From contig NZ_JAGGLC010000003.1 of the NCBI RefSeq assembly GCF_017874235.1, positions 1 to 64,000 on the forward strand: a stretch of DNA of 64,000 nucleotides, read 5' to 3'. The stretch comes from Halolamina salifodinae. Its GTDB lineage: Archaea; Halobacteriota; Halobacteria; Halobacteriales; Haloferacaceae. Made by a program: the position numbers and the translations under genes. Shown here in pieces: positions 35,116 through 44,146 of this stretch (position 1 is its first letter; the number at the start of each line of letters is the position of its first letter). Under the pieces are notes generated by a model. It was given only the letters and a program-made list of their open reading frames with translations. It ran no database searches and was not told the DNA's origin.

Positions 35116-35721
35116 TCACACTGATGGCGTCACGCCGGTTTCGAGGCTGACCTCCTGCGGTTCGCCGTCGCTGTAGACGAACCGGCCGCGGAACGTCCCG
35201 CCATCGAGGACGTTTGGAAGCCACTCGCGGTCGGTCTGCCACATCTCGTCGAACGGGATGTCGTCGACGGGGAACCACCGTGGGTCGGCCTCCTCTGTCT
35301 CCTCGGGCGTGCCCGCGTACTCGGTCGCGCGGAACACGTGGATGACGGCGTCCCAGTCATCAGACCGATAGACGAACACGCCGACCTTCTCGGGGTCCAG
35401 TACGTCGATACCGACCTCCTCGCGCACCTCGCGGATCACGCACTCTCGGACTGTCTCGCCGGGTTCGACTTTCCCGCCGGGGCCGACCCATTGGCCGCTG
35501 CCGACGCCGCGTTTCTTGTGGATGAGCAGCGCCTCGTCGGCGTCTGGACCGCCGTCGTCGTCCGGCTGAACGTTGCCGGCCGCACCCCTGAGGAGGTGAC
35601 AGAGCGTCGCCGCCGGCAGGTCGCCGATGGGGTCGTCCTCGAACACAATCGGCCGTTCGTCGGTGCGCGAAAAAGCGTGTCGGCCGGCGGAACGGACCCG
35701 CTTTGGGAAGGTTTTTACCAC
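35116..35721 (-). CDS. Nudix hydrolase, MutT/NUDT1-like
   Basis: A 201-residue protein with a complete Nudix box G-x5-E-x7-R-E-x2-E-E-x-G-I at residues 83-105. It resembles 8-oxo-dGTP diphosphatase-type members (Q-W-V-G-P-G-G-K before the box, W-F-P-V-D-D-I-P-F-D-E-M-W after). The start is uncertain: the first 25 residues are basic and unlike the rest, and a GTG at 35646 could begin the protein just before the conserved P-A-A-T-L-C. Divergent from aCPSF1. Confidence 0.87.
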   Translation of the reverse strand: MVKTFPKRVRSAGRHAFSRTDERPIVFEDDPIGDLPAATLCHLLRGAAGNVQPDDDGGPDADEALLIHKKRGVGSGQWVGPGGKVEPGETVRECVIREVREEVGIDVLDPEKVGVFVYRSDDWDAVIHVFRATEYAGTPEETEEADPRWFPVDDIPFDEMWQTDREWLPNVLDGGTFRGRFVYSDGEPQEVSLETGVTPSV

Positions 35722-35846
35722 CGCGCGGAAATATCTCCGGGTAAGCGGGTTCTCGCTGTACTTTCCCGCGCGGCCATACCGGAGAGAATCACCGCCACTT
35801 CCGCGTCGGCAGTTTCCGATCGCTCGACGCGGAGCGTCTTCGACAC

Positions 35847-37778
35847 ATGAGTCAAGTAGATACGCAACTCGAGGAGTTGAAAAGTGAGATCGAAGCCGAG
35901 ATCCCCAGTACGATCTCCATCACCGACGTGAAGTACGAGGGCCCGGAGCTCGTCGTCTACACTCGGGACCCCAAGGAGTTCGCCGGCGACGGCAACCTGG
36001 TCCGCCAACTCGCGTCGAAACTGCGCAAGCGCATCACGGTCCGCCCCGATCCGGAAGTGCTCTCCCGGCCCAGAGAGGCCCGTGAGAAAGTCCGGGACGT
36101 GATCCCGGAGGAGGCCGGCGTCGCCGATCTGGACTTCCACGAGGACACCGGCGAGGTCGTCATCGAGGCCGAGAAGCCCGGCATGGTGATCGGCCGCCAC
36201 GGCTCCACGCTCCGGGAGATCACCCGGGAAGTCGGCTGGACCCCCGAAGTCGTCCGAACGCCGCCCATCGAGTCCTCGACGGTTTCGAACGTCAGGAACT
36301 TCCTGAAGCAGGAGCGCCAGGAGCGTCGCGAGATCCTCGAGCGCGTCGGCCGGCAGATCCACCGCGAGGAGATGCAGGACGAGCAGTGGGTCCGGATCAC
36401 CACGCTCGGCTGCTGTCGCGAGGTCGGGCGCGCGGCGTTCATCGTCAACACCGCCGAGACCCGGATCCTCGTCGACTGCGGCGACAAGCCCGGCGCCGAG
36501 GGTGAGGTGCCGTACCTCCAGATCCCCGAGGCGCTGGGCGCCGGCGCCCAGAACCTCGACGCCGTCGTGCTGACTCACGCCCACCTCGACCACTCGGCGC
36601 TGATCCCGCTGCTGTTCAAGTACGGCTACGACGGCCCCATCTACTGCACGGAGCCGACCCGTGACCTGATGGGCCTGCTCACGCTCGACTACCTCGACGT
36701 GGCGTCGAAGGAGGGGCGCACGCCGCCCTACGAGTCCGCGCAGGTGCGCGAGGCCATCAAGCACTGCATCCCGCTGGAGTACGGCGACGTGACCGACATC
36801 GCGCCGGACGTGAAGCTCACGTTCCACAACGCGGGCCACATCCTCGGCTCGGCCGTCTCGCACTTCCACATCGGCGACGGCCTCTACAACGTCGCGTTCT
36901 CGGGTGACATCCACTACGAGGACACCCGCCTGTTCAACGGCGCCGTCAACGACTTCCCCAGAGTGGAGGCGCTGGTGATGGAGTCGACCTACGGCGGGCG
37001 GAACGACTACCAGACCGATCAGGAGGACTCCGAGGAGGCGCTGATCGAGGCGATCAACAACGTCCACGACAAGGGCGGGAAGGTGCTGATCCCGGCGTTC
37101 GCCGTGGGTCGGTCACAGGAGATCATGCTCGTCATCGAGGAGGCGATGCGCAGCGGCAAGATCCCGGAGATGCCCGTCCACCTCGACGGGATGATCTGGG
37201 AGGCGACGGCGATCCACACGACCTACCCCGAGTACCTGCGTGACGAACTGCAGGACCGCATCTTCCACGAGGACGAGAACCCCTTCCTCGCCGACCAGTT
37301 CAACCATATCGACGGCGGCGAGGAGGAGCGACAGGAGGTCGTCGACGAGGGGCCGTCGATCATCCTCTCGACCTCCGGGATGGTCACCGGCGGGCCGATC
37401 ATGTCCTGGCTCCGCCACCTCGGTAGCGACCCGGACTCGACACTCACCTTCGTCGGCTATCAGGCACAGGGAACGCTGGGCCGACGCATCCAGAACGGCT
37501 GGGACGAGATACCCGTCTCGGACTTCGGCTCCGGCCGCGACGGCCGCGGGTCGAAACTGACTCTGGAGATGGACGTCGAAACCGTCGACGGTTTCTCCGG
37601 CCACGCCGACCGCGAGGGCCTGATGAACTTCGTGCGCAACATGAGCCCCCGGCCGGAGAAGGTGCTCTGTGTCCACGGCGACGAGAGCTCCGTGCAGGAT
37701 TTCTCCTCGGCGCTCTACCACGAGTTCAACATGCGCACGTTCGCGCCGAAGAACCTCGAGACGTTCCGATTTAAGTAG
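35847..37778 (+). CDS. aCPSF1 (FttA), KH-domain beta-CASP RNA-cleaving termination factor
   Basis: A 643-residue archaeal cleavage and polyadenylation specificity factor homologue. KH domains fill residues 1-150 (GRHG loop at 116-119). The metallo-beta-lactamase core has H-A-H-L-D-H (244-249) and later ligands in N-A-G-H-I-L-G and F-S-G-D-I. The beta-CASP part ends with F-S-G-H-A-D-R-E and L-C-V-H-G-D. It cuts nascent RNA at U-rich sites and ends transcription across archaea. Full length and highly conserved. Confidence 0.95.
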   Translation: MSQVDTQLEELKSEIEAEIPSTISITDVKYEGPELVVYTRDPKEFAGDGNLVRQLASKLRKRITVRPDPEVLSRPREAREKVRDVIPEEAGVADLDFHEDTGEVVIEAEKPGMVIGRHGSTLREITREVGWTPEVVRTPPIESSTVSNVRNFLKQERQERREILERVGRQIHREEMQDEQWVRITTLGCCREVGRAAFIVNTAETRILVDCGDKPGAEGEVPYLQIPEALGAGAQNLDAVVLTHAHLDHSALIPLLFKYGYDGPIYCTEPTRDLMGLLTLDYLDVASKEGRTPPYESAQVREAIKHCIPLEYGDVTDIAPDVKLTFHNAGHILGSAVSHFHIGDGLYNVAFSGDIHYEDTRLFNGAVNDFPRVEALVMESTYGGRNDYQTDQEDSEEALIEAINNVHDKGGKVLIPAFAVGRSQEIMLVIEEAMRSGKIPEMPVHLDGMIWEATAIHTTYPEYLRDELQDRIFHEDENPFLADQFNHIDGGEEERQEVVDEGPSIILSTSGMVTGGPIMSWLRHLGSDPDSTLTFVGYQAQGTLGRRIQNGWDEIPVSDFGSGRDGRGSKLTLEMDVETVDGFSGHADREGLMNFVRNMSPRPEKVLCVHGDESSVQDFSSALYHEFNMRTFAPKNLETFRFK

Positions 37779-37835
37779 CGTCTCGCCGTCGTTCCTGCCT
37801 GAAGACATTTACCGGCTGGCCCGGAACTGCCGTCG

Positions 37836-38741
37836 ATGCCCTCCACCGACCGCCGCGCACTGCTCGCGGGCGTCGCCGGCCTCGTCGGCGTCGCAGGCTG
37901 CCTCAACGGCGAAACGCCGACGGCGACCACGGCAACGGACCCGGAGACCGGCCACCTCGAAACCGACCCGCCAGCCGCGGGTCGACTCACCCTCGATCCC
38001 GTTCCTCCGACCGAGGCTGACGAACCACTGACAGTCCTGCCTGACGACCTCCGGCGGTGGATCCGGCAGGCGGCCGACGGTACGACAGTCCGCGGGCACG
38101 CCGGCAGTTACGTCTACCCGATCCAGCAGAGCTACGAGCCGATCCCCCCGCTGACGGCGTTCGACCGGGTACGGATCGACGACCCCGATAGCGGGGACAG
38201 TGGGAGTTACGACGTCGACGCCGACGGCGGCGTCTACTACGAACGGGCCGTCGGTGCCGAGGCGGTGTCGCCCCCGGCGGACGCCGAGGTTACCCCCGTC
38301 TCGGAACTCCCGAACGAACGCCGCGAACTCGCGCTGGCCGCAATCGGCGCCGAGAACGGCGGTGCCCCACGTGTCGAACCGCAGACCGCGCTGGGGTCGT
38401 GGGTCCGAACTGAGTTCTTCGGCGGCTACTACAGTCACGAGGGGACGACGTACCGCGGTCACGAGGTCCAGCAGACCGACGTGGCGTTCTTCGCGACCGA
38501 AGTCTGGTACGTGCTCTCGCTGTCACCCACGGAGACAGAGGCGGCGACGACGCTCACTCCCGCTGCGCCAGAGGAGCGAGCGCGGATGATCATCGACGAC
38601 CTTCGAAGCGAACACGAGACGGTCGAACGGATGGAGCGCGACGTCGAGGGTCTGAACGCCGGCGCCGCCGAGACGTTGGCTGCGGCGCATCCCTACCTCC
38701 TGACCCACGATGCGGTCTATCAGGTGACGTTCGTCTATTAA
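37836..38741 (+). CDS. Tat lipoprotein of unknown function
   Basis: A 301-residue protein. The N-terminus D-R-R-A-L-L-A-G-V-A-G-L-V-G-V-A-G-C gives a Tat-type signal and lipobox with cysteine at residue 22, followed by a Thr-rich linker, so it is exported and lipid-anchored. The rest is soluble with no domain I recognise. Its stop overlaps the end of the truncated endonuclease III-family gene on the other strand by four bases. Confidence 0.78.
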   Translation: MPSTDRRALLAGVAGLVGVAGCLNGETPTATTATDPETGHLETDPPAAGRLTLDPVPPTEADEPLTVLPDDLRRWIRQAADGTTVRGHAGSYVYPIQQSYEPIPPLTAFDRVRIDDPDSGDSGSYDVDADGGVYYERAVGAEAVSPPADAEVTPVSELPNERRELALAAIGAENGGAPRVEPQTALGSWVRTEFFGGYYSHEGTTYRGHEVQQTDVAFFATEVWYVLSLSPTETEAATTLTPAAPEERARMIIDDLRSEHETVERMERDVEGLNAGAAETLAAAHPYLLTHDAVYQVTFVY

Positions 38742-39259
38742 TCGTCGGCGACGACTTCTGCCGGATCGACCACGTCGCCGGAGAGTTCGTCGACGCCGAC
38801 TTGCTCGCAGTGCTCCACCAGCGGGCACGCCTCCGGGCCGTCGAGACAGGCCGGTTCCCGGGCCGTGCAGTACTCCCGGCCGAACTGGATCATCGCGGTG
38901 TGCCCAAACCCACATTTCTCGGGTGGGACAGCGGCCTCCATCGCCTGCCGAACCTGCTCGTGGTCGGCGTCCGCAGGCGCGAGGCCCATCCGGCGCGCGA
39001 TGCGGTGGACGTGGGTGTCGACCGGAAAAACGCCGTTCCGCCCGCCCGAGAACAGCAGCACGCAGTCGGCCGTCTTCGGGCCGACGCCCTTCATCTCCAG
39101 AAGGGTCTCGCGCACCTCGTCGGGGTCGCCGGACTTGACGAACGCGTCGAAGCCGTCGGCGCCCGACGCGGCTGACGCTGCCGCGTCGTCTTCGCCGCCG
39201 TACTCCTCGACGATGCGGCCGGCGAGGCGGATGATGGTCTCGGATTTCTGGTTGTAGAG
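38738..39259 (-). pseudogene. endonuclease III-family gene, 5' part removed by element insertion
   Basis: The remaining frame encodes the C-terminal two-thirds of an HhH-GPD glycosylase: L-Y-N-Q-K-S-E, then M-K-G-V-G-P-K-T-A-D-C (helix-hairpin-helix), F-P-V-D-T-H-V-H-R (catalytic Asp) and cluster cysteines in C-T-A-R-E-P-A-C and C-P-L-V-E-H-C. Going upstream, the codon for L is followed at 39260-39262 by TGA and then by AT-rich foreign sequence. Relatives have about 60-90 more N-terminal residues, including the first DNA-binding helices. The gene should be inactive unless the missing part is supplied at the far side of the element. An inserted low-complexity A-S-A-A segment is also present. 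Confidence 0.85.
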
Positions 39260-39262
39260 TCA
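39241..39262. other. candidate left attachment site/junction of the integrated element
   Basis: Endonuclease III-family coding sequence is recognisable down to the codon at 39257-39259 and lost from 39260. GC content falls sharply at the same point, and a tyrosine recombinase gene begins 690 bases further in. The crossover core therefore probably overlaps the L-Y-N-Q-K codons. Its exact length cannot be set because the other junction is outside the window. Confidence 0.6.
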
Positions 39263-39308
39263 GAAAGTGACGAACAGCGTTATAATAATAGGGTGAGATG
39301 GTTTTGGT

Positions 39309-39953
39309 ATGAGTGATGGTAAGGACTGGGAACGAGTTGGACTTCGAGTCCATCCTGACCAGTTATCGAGATGGGAGGCGGTGTGTACTCCTGAAGACCC
39401 GAGTAAGCCTGATGATGCGATTGTGAACGAGTTGCCGCATCTGTATAATACGAAGTCGAATTTGATTCGGACGGCTGTGTCTGAGTTGATTAATCGGGAG
39501 ACGGGTGAGTTGGGAGATGATGGGAGCGCACAGTCTGCAGAGATTTCGGCGGATACCAGAGCGGTTGAGGAGAAAGTCGATAGGGTGTATACGGAGACTC
39601 GGGAGATTCGTGATTTGGTGGAAGATGTGAAGAAGCAACAGTCGGAGGTGTTGACGGAGGCGGTGCGGACTCGGGATGATTTGGTGAGTGAGGTGTATGA
39701 GGTGTTGCCGAGGATTTCGGGGAGTCGGAAAGAGTTTATCGAGATGATGGAGGAGAAAGTGGGTGATGTTTTCGACCTCGAATATACTGACCCGCATCGG
39801 GCCGACGAGTTAGGATTTTGGTTGGATGTGATGGCGTATTTCGAGGATGAGTCGGATGGTGTGGTTCTCGACAGTCTCGAAAAGTTAGTAGAGGATGTGG
39901 ATGAGGTTTCGAAAGCAACCATCGACGGGAAGCGGTTCTATTTCAAACTATGA
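39309..39953 (+). CDS. ribbon-helix-helix-like/coiled-coil protein next to the integrase
   Basis: A 214-residue protein. Residues 8-60 fit a ribbon-helix-helix fold (E-R-V-G-L-R-V-H as strand, then S-N-L-I-R-T-A-V-S-E-L-I as the second helix). Residues 75-130 form an acidic coiled coil. The stop overlaps the integrase start (ATGA). It may bind att DNA, act as an excision factor or regulate the integrase; that is inference from position. The coding strand is markedly rich in G and T compared with later genes. Confidence 0.65.
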   Translation: MSDGKDWERVGLRVHPDQLSRWEAVCTPEDPSKPDDAIVNELPHLYNTKSNLIRTAVSELINRETGELGDDGSAQSAEISADTRAVEEKVDRVYTETREIRDLVEDVKKQQSEVLTEAVRTRDDLVSEVYEVLPRISGSRKEFIEMMEEKVGDVFDLEYTDPHRADELGFWLDVMAYFEDESDGVVLDSLEKLVEDVDEVSKATIDGKRFYFKL

Positions 39954-41017
39954 GTGAGGAAATTGAACTCGATATTGACGATGACGAACAGCCTACTTTT
40001 GAACAGCTGAAGAAGGTCTATATCCAGTCGCAGATGAAGAAGGGGAAGGCGGATAAGACCGAGAACGGTTACAAGTATTCGTTAGGTCGGTTTGAAGATT
40101 TTCTCGAAGAGACGGGACTCGATTATACGGATATCGATAAAGAGACGAATCTCGCTCCCGACCTTGATTCGATGGATGCGATGGCGTTGTCGGGCGACAA
40201 TATGCTCGATTACTTCATCATCTGGCTACGGGACGATGCGGGCTACGCTAAATCGACCGTCATCACGACATACAATTATGTGCAACCGTTCATCAAGTTC
40301 CTACTCTCTGAGGGTCTCATCGAGTACGATGCGCCTGATAACACGACGCTTTCTGAGTATGTAGAATATGGCACGACGGCGCAAAAGGAAGAGTGGGGTG
40401 ATGATTATGTTGCGGTGGATGAGGAACAGTTTGAACACATCTACGAGAACGCTCCTGCTCCTGTTTTTCGTAATCGCTTAATATTGTCTCTTGGGTGGGA
40501 GACGGGTATGCGGAGGTCGGAGGTGGCGGCTTTGAAATTGGGTGATATTAATCTGGATGAGAAGCATATCGATATCCCTGCGATAAAGTCTAAAGATAGG
40601 AGGTCTGTGTGGTTTGGGGAGAAGGTGCGGACGAATCTTGATATCTGGATTAATTCGAAACGAGATGGGTATTACAACAGCGACAGCGATTATCTGTTCG
40701 TGTCGAACGACAGTCGGTCTAAGGAAGGTCTTTCTCCAAAGCGGGTTTCTAAGATATTTCAGAAGGCGGCTGAAGATTTGCCTGACCAAGATTACATCGT
40801 GACGAAGAGTGGGCAAGAACGAGCCAAGTATAGTTTCCACAGTCTCCGTCACGGATTCGCTGAACGCTTTATCACTAACATCGGAGGGGAAGCGGGAATC
40901 TATGAGTTGAAAGAGATTATGGGTCACGCTTCGGTTAGCACGACAGAAGTGTATCTCACGACTTCTAAGGACGAATATCTACACGAACAGATGCGTCAGA
41001 ACGCTCCGAGGATATAG
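39950..41017 (+). CDS. tyrosine recombinase (integrase)
   Basis: A 355-residue XerC/D-type recombinase. An N-terminal SAM-like core-binding domain spans about 15-130. The catalytic set is complete: R188 in T-G-M-R-R-S-E, K213, H297 and R300 in H-S-L-R-H, H326 in M-G-H-A-S, and nucleophile Y335 in T-T-E-V-Y-L. It begins inside the stop of the RHH-like gene. Close to the junction at 39260, it should catalyse integration into and excision from the glycosylase gene. Confidence 0.93.
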   Translation: MSEEIELDIDDDEQPTFEQLKKVYIQSQMKKGKADKTENGYKYSLGRFEDFLEETGLDYTDIDKETNLAPDLDSMDAMALSGDNMLDYFIIWLRDDAGYAKSTVITTYNYVQPFIKFLLSEGLIEYDAPDNTTLSEYVEYGTTAQKEEWGDDYVAVDEEQFEHIYENAPAPVFRNRLILSLGWETGMRRSEVAALKLGDINLDEKHIDIPAIKSKDRRSVWFGEKVRTNLDIWINSKRDGYYNSDSDYLFVSNDSRSKEGLSPKRVSKIFQKAAEDLPDQDYIVTKSGQERAKYSFHSLRHGFAERFITNIGGEAGIYELKEIMGHASVSTTEVYLTTSKDEYLHEQMRQNAPRI

Positions 41018-41072
41018 CTAAACTATCCGAGAGCTGGCAGCTATTATATCATCTCCAATCGTATATTTTCGT

Positions 41073-41366
41073 GTGAGCGGAGACAATAACCCAGACCCAA
41101 AAAACGAAACTGACGGGGAGGGCAAGACCGAGGAAGAATCGGATGACAACACCACCGAGGATGGCAATTCTACGGGGAAGAATAAACTCCGTTTCCGAGC
41201 CTACGACTTAGAAGTCGAGGCTGAAAGCGAAGAAGCGTCCTTTGGTGAGATGGCGGATGTTCTCACCACCGAGTTCGACAAGATTCGGAAGGACGCTCTA
41301 ATCGGAGAATACGAGGAGATTGAAAGGGAGAATCTCCACAGCGTCATCCTCGGTGGTGGTGATTAA
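41073..41366 (+). CDS. small acidic protein, unknown function
   Basis: A 97-residue protein. Residues 1-40 are a low-complexity run of Asp, Glu, Asn, Thr and Gly, followed by a compact alpha/beta part that starts L-R-F-R-A-Y-D-L-E-V. It starts with GTG at 41073 and lies three bases before the next gene. No membrane segment. It begins the operon leading into the Tat-paralogue array. Confidence 0.6.
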   Translation: MSGDNNPDPKNETDGEGKTEEESDDNTTEDGNSTGKNKLRFRAYDLEVEAESEEASFGEMADVLTTEFDKIRKDALIGEYEEIERENLHSVILGGGD

Positions 41367-41369
41367 GGG

Positions 41370-41708
41370 ATGCCGTTAGTACTCAGGGATAGGGTCGGGC
41401 TGTTCGGGTTGTTCCCGTTATTCTTCCTGAACTTAGCCGTCAGCACCGCCGCCGTAATCCTCTACAGGATTGTGCCTATCGTGGCGCTCGCCCTCGCCTG
41501 GGCGTACCTGTATGTCCTGCTGTTACAAACTCGGATTATGGCGGTTCTCGTAGTTACGGGATTCGTGACTACTCCGATTATTGCACGCTTCACAGATGCG
41601 TTCACACCCGATGTAGCGGTGTACTCGATGGGTGTGTTGGCGGCGTCGGTCGTTGCCGCTCATCTGGTCGCAGTCGTGATTTCAGCACTAACGGGATTCA
41701 GAATATGA
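41370..41708 (+). CDS. three- or four-helix membrane protein
   Basis: A 112-residue, highly hydrophobic protein with helices at about 10-32, 33-52, 54-72 and 82-108. Its stop overlaps the first Tat-paralogue gene (ATGA at 41705), so it is translated with that array and may be a membrane partner for the exported proteins. No family recognised. Confidence 0.65.
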   Translation: MPLVLRDRVGLFGLFPLFFLNLAVSTAAVILYRIVPIVALALAWAYLYVLLLQTRIMAVLVVTGFVTTPIIARFTDAFTPDVAVYSMGVLAASVVAAHLVAVVISALTGFRI

Positions 41709-42262
41709 AACGACGAACATACCTTTCGACAGTAGGAGCATCGGTCGCACTACCGCTCGGAGTCGGCAGTAGTGTCTTCAACGAACTACAAGAACCAGAC
41801 CGCCTCACTCCCGACGAGTTCCGACAGCAGATTCCCGAACAGATAGGGAATTACGAAGGCGGAATCGTACACGAAGGCGAGACGAACAATTCGGGAAAAC
41901 TCCTCATCGCCATATATCAAGACACGGAGTGGCCTGTCGGGATACAGTACATCGAGCAGAACGACCCACAGATTATAGCGATGATGTACTGCACACACCA
42001 CTATCCAGATTCACTCTCTGAAGGGGTGACTCGTCTTTCTCGATTCTTCTCGAAAGTGGATGTGGAATATGAACAGCTGAGGGACGGCTACCTCGAATAC
42101 ATCACCTACGAGTTTAGTGATGGGTATCGAGTTAGGACAGAATACGACCTTCGAGACAACGGTAAAAAGCATAGAGCGTGGGTCAACGGAGACCTCCTCA
42201 CCTTCGATGACCAAATCGAACGGAACGAGCTGGTTAACGAAGAGGTGCAATCCCGACTATGA
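41705..42262 (+). CDS. Tat-signal exported protein, array member 1 (subfamily A)
   Basis: A 185-residue protein starting M-K-R-R-T-Y-L-S-T-V-G-A-S-V-A-L-P-L, a short Tat-type signal. A shared subfamily A pattern follows: L-T-P-D-E-F-R-Q-Q-I-P, then a beta-rich middle and a charged C-terminus after F-D-D-Q. Stop and next start overlap (ATGA). Not recognised as any known enzyme. Similar N-termini and C-termini in the next two genes show tandem duplication. Confidence 0.68.
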   Translation: MKRRTYLSTVGASVALPLGVGSSVFNELQEPDRLTPDEFRQQIPEQIGNYEGGIVHEGETNNSGKLLIAIYQDTEWPVGIQYIEQNDPQIIAMMYCTHHYPDSLSEGVTRLSRFFSKVDVEYEQLRDGYLEYITYEFSDGYRVRTEYDLRDNGKKHRAWVNGDLLTFDDQIERNELVNEEVQSRL

Positions 42263-42810
42263 AACGGAGACAGTACATCCAATCGGTCGGTGGTATCGCA
42301 CTCACGCCCACGCTGTCGCTCGCTCGCACGGATACGAGCGGGCACATCACGCCTGAGCAGTACAAGCGGCGAGTTCCTGATTCAATCAAAGGGATTGAAT
42401 TAGAACTCAAAGAACACGATATAGAATCCCTCGGGAAGCATATCTTCTCGCTTTACTCTAAACACCCACTACACCCAACTATCACATACACAGAACACCC
42501 ACCCGATACAGAGGGTAGGTCGCAGGTTATTGTCGATTTTGGTCGCTTACGATATGGGTTTGAGACTGTTTCAGGTGCGGTTCGATTTCTCCGACAAGTT
42601 ATGACTCGGGTTGAGTATGAGAGGCGGGTTCGTGGAGAAGATGCTGGATATGCGTATGAATCGTATACGGTCGATGATTGGACGCTGACTGTACAGCTAG
42701 ATAGGGACGACGAAGGTAGTACTGTAGTTATTGACGGCGAGCGAGTCGGATTTGAATCTCGGAAAGAGCGGTACAGAGTCGTCAAGCAACTAGTTCAGGA
42801 GAGAATATGA
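42259..42810 (+). CDS. Tat-signal exported protein, array member 2 (subfamily A)
   Basis: A 183-residue paralogue of the previous protein: signal M-K-R-R-Q-Y-I-Q-S-V-G-G-I-A-L-T-P, then I-T-P-E-Q-Y-K-R-R-V-P, and the tail G-F-E-S-R-K-E-R-Y ending Q-E-R-I. The Y-E-S-Y-T-V-D-D-W-T-L-T-V segment aligns with Y-I-T-Y-E-F-S-D-G-Y in member 1 and H-T-Y-T-I-D-G-W-R-A-T-V in member 3. ATGA overlaps on both sides. Confidence 0.68.
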   Translation: MKRRQYIQSVGGIALTPTLSLARTDTSGHITPEQYKRRVPDSIKGIELELKEHDIESLGKHIFSLYSKHPLHPTITYTEHPPDTEGRSQVIVDFGRLRYGFETVSGAVRFLRQVMTRVEYERRVRGEDAGYAYESYTVDDWTLTVQLDRDDEGSTVVIDGERVGFESRKERYRVVKQLVQERI

Positions 42811-43403
42811 AACGACGCAACTACCTCACCACGGTCGGTGGTATCGCTCTCACACCAGCACTATCACTAGGTAAGACAGAAAGCGAAACCGAACCCAATC
42901 CCGAAATCGAACACCCTGCCTTAGAACCACTTGAAGAAGTGCGGTTGGCTCCCGAGGAATACAAACGACTATTGCCAACCGTTATCGGCGTGGAAGACGG
43001 CACGCTCGAAGTCTCACACAACGAATTCAAACTCGGTGTCGGGAAACTCATCCGTTCATACTACAGCCACGACCCGACTCTGAGAGTTACCTACACCGAA
43101 AAAGCTGAAAACCAAGTCCGAGCGAAAGCAGGCGGTCTCTTCTTTTACCCCGACTATCTAAATCACGCTGCATCGTTCCTGTCTCTATTCGATAAAAGAG
43201 TCGAGTACAGACGCAAAAAGACGGAGAGATTCGTCTTCCACACTTACACGATAGACGGGTGGAGAGCTACGGTGAGAGACGAACTCGGGCCAACCGAAGA
43301 ACACTCTTTCGCTGTAATCGACAACGACGGAATCTCGTTCAAAAGTCGAGAAGAGAAGCGACAGCACATCGCCCAAGAAGTCACAGAAAGGATATTTCGA
43401 TGA
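42807..43403 (+). CDS. Tat-signal exported protein, array member 3 (subfamily A)
   Basis: A 198-residue paralogue with signal M-K-R-R-N-Y-L-T-T-V-G-G-I-A-L-T-P-A, nearly identical to member 2 over the first 18 residues. L-A-P-E-E-Y-K-R-L-L-P and the tail S-F-K-S-R-E-E-K-R ending E-R-I-F-R mark it as subfamily A. Slightly longer owing to an acidic/proline stretch after the signal. It overlaps the next gene by four bases. Confidence 0.68.
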   Translation: MKRRNYLTTVGGIALTPALSLGKTESETEPNPEIEHPALEPLEEVRLAPEEYKRLLPTVIGVEDGTLEVSHNEFKLGVGKLIRSYYSHDPTLRVTYTEKAENQVRAKAGGLFFYPDYLNHAASFLSLFDKRVEYRRKKTERFVFHTYTIDGWRATVRDELGPTEEHSFAVIDNDGISFKSREEKRQHIAQEVTERIFR

Positions 43404-44146
43404 AACGGAGACAATACATCGGAACGGTCGGTAGTATCGCTCTTACCCCGATAGCGACCACTACAGAAGTCCGTGCATCATCTGATGAAGAAGAGAGCCT
43501 TACAGTAAACGAGATAAAAGAAGCATCAAACGCTTTTGTCAAACGCTACGATGTAGGGACAGTAATCTCGGTCGTTATACCTGATGAGGTAGACGCTCTC
43601 AGTATAGGCGTTAGTATCGAAACTAACGGCGACCAGTTCGACCATCGCTACCTCGACTCAGCGAAAGACCCAACCGAATCTCGGGACGATAAGAACATCT
43701 GGCACTTTTTACACCAGTATCGAGACGCATCCCATACTGTCTCCATCAATCGACGGGGACAGGAAAGCATCGAGGTCGAGAAGACTGAACAGAATATTCT
43801 CGGAAATCCAGGGATAGAATTCACTCACGATACGAGAAAGGTTGCCGACACGAATTTCGCCACGATTCAAATTCTGCCTGAATCAGGCGTCCAAATCGGC
43901 TTCGACCTCGACAACGACTACGACTGGCTCTCCTTCGAGACCTACGACGAAGAAACTGGAGAGTGGGTCGAACATCGATGGGAACAGAAATACATCGAGA
44001 AATTTGACGAGTCTCGATGGGTCAATATGTGCGGGTGTGACCGTCCGATGCCGACAGTACTCCGTTCTCGGGGACGGCTCAAACTGTTCGGAGTCAAGAA
44101 CGGCGAGAAAGAACACATCCCAATAATCCGTCGAAGACAACGATGA
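43400..44146 (+). CDS. Tat-signal exported protein, array member 4 (subfamily B)
   Basis: A 248-residue protein whose signal (M-K-R-R-Q-Y-I-G-T-V-G-S-I-A-L-T-P) is that of subfamily A, but whose mature part differs. It has V-K-R-Y-D-V-G-T-V-I-S-V, D-Y-D-W-L-S-F-E-T-Y-D-E-E-T-G-E-W-V-E-H, and the tail P-I-I-R-R-R-Q-R. ATG at 43400, inside the previous stop, is chosen; an in-frame start at 43259 would run through the neighbour. The signal/mature mismatch suggests domain shuffling within the array. Confidence 0.68.
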   Translation: MKRRQYIGTVGSIALTPIATTTEVRASSDEEESLTVNEIKEASNAFVKRYDVGTVISVVIPDEVDALSIGVSIETNGDQFDHRYLDSAKDPTESRDDKNIWHFLHQYRDASHTVSINRRGQESIEVEKTEQNILGNPGIEFTHDTRKVADTNFATIQILPESGVQIGFDLDNDYDWLSFETYDEETGEWVEHRWEQKYIEKFDESRWVNMCGCDRPMPTVLRSRGRLKLFGVKNGEKEHIPIIRRRQR

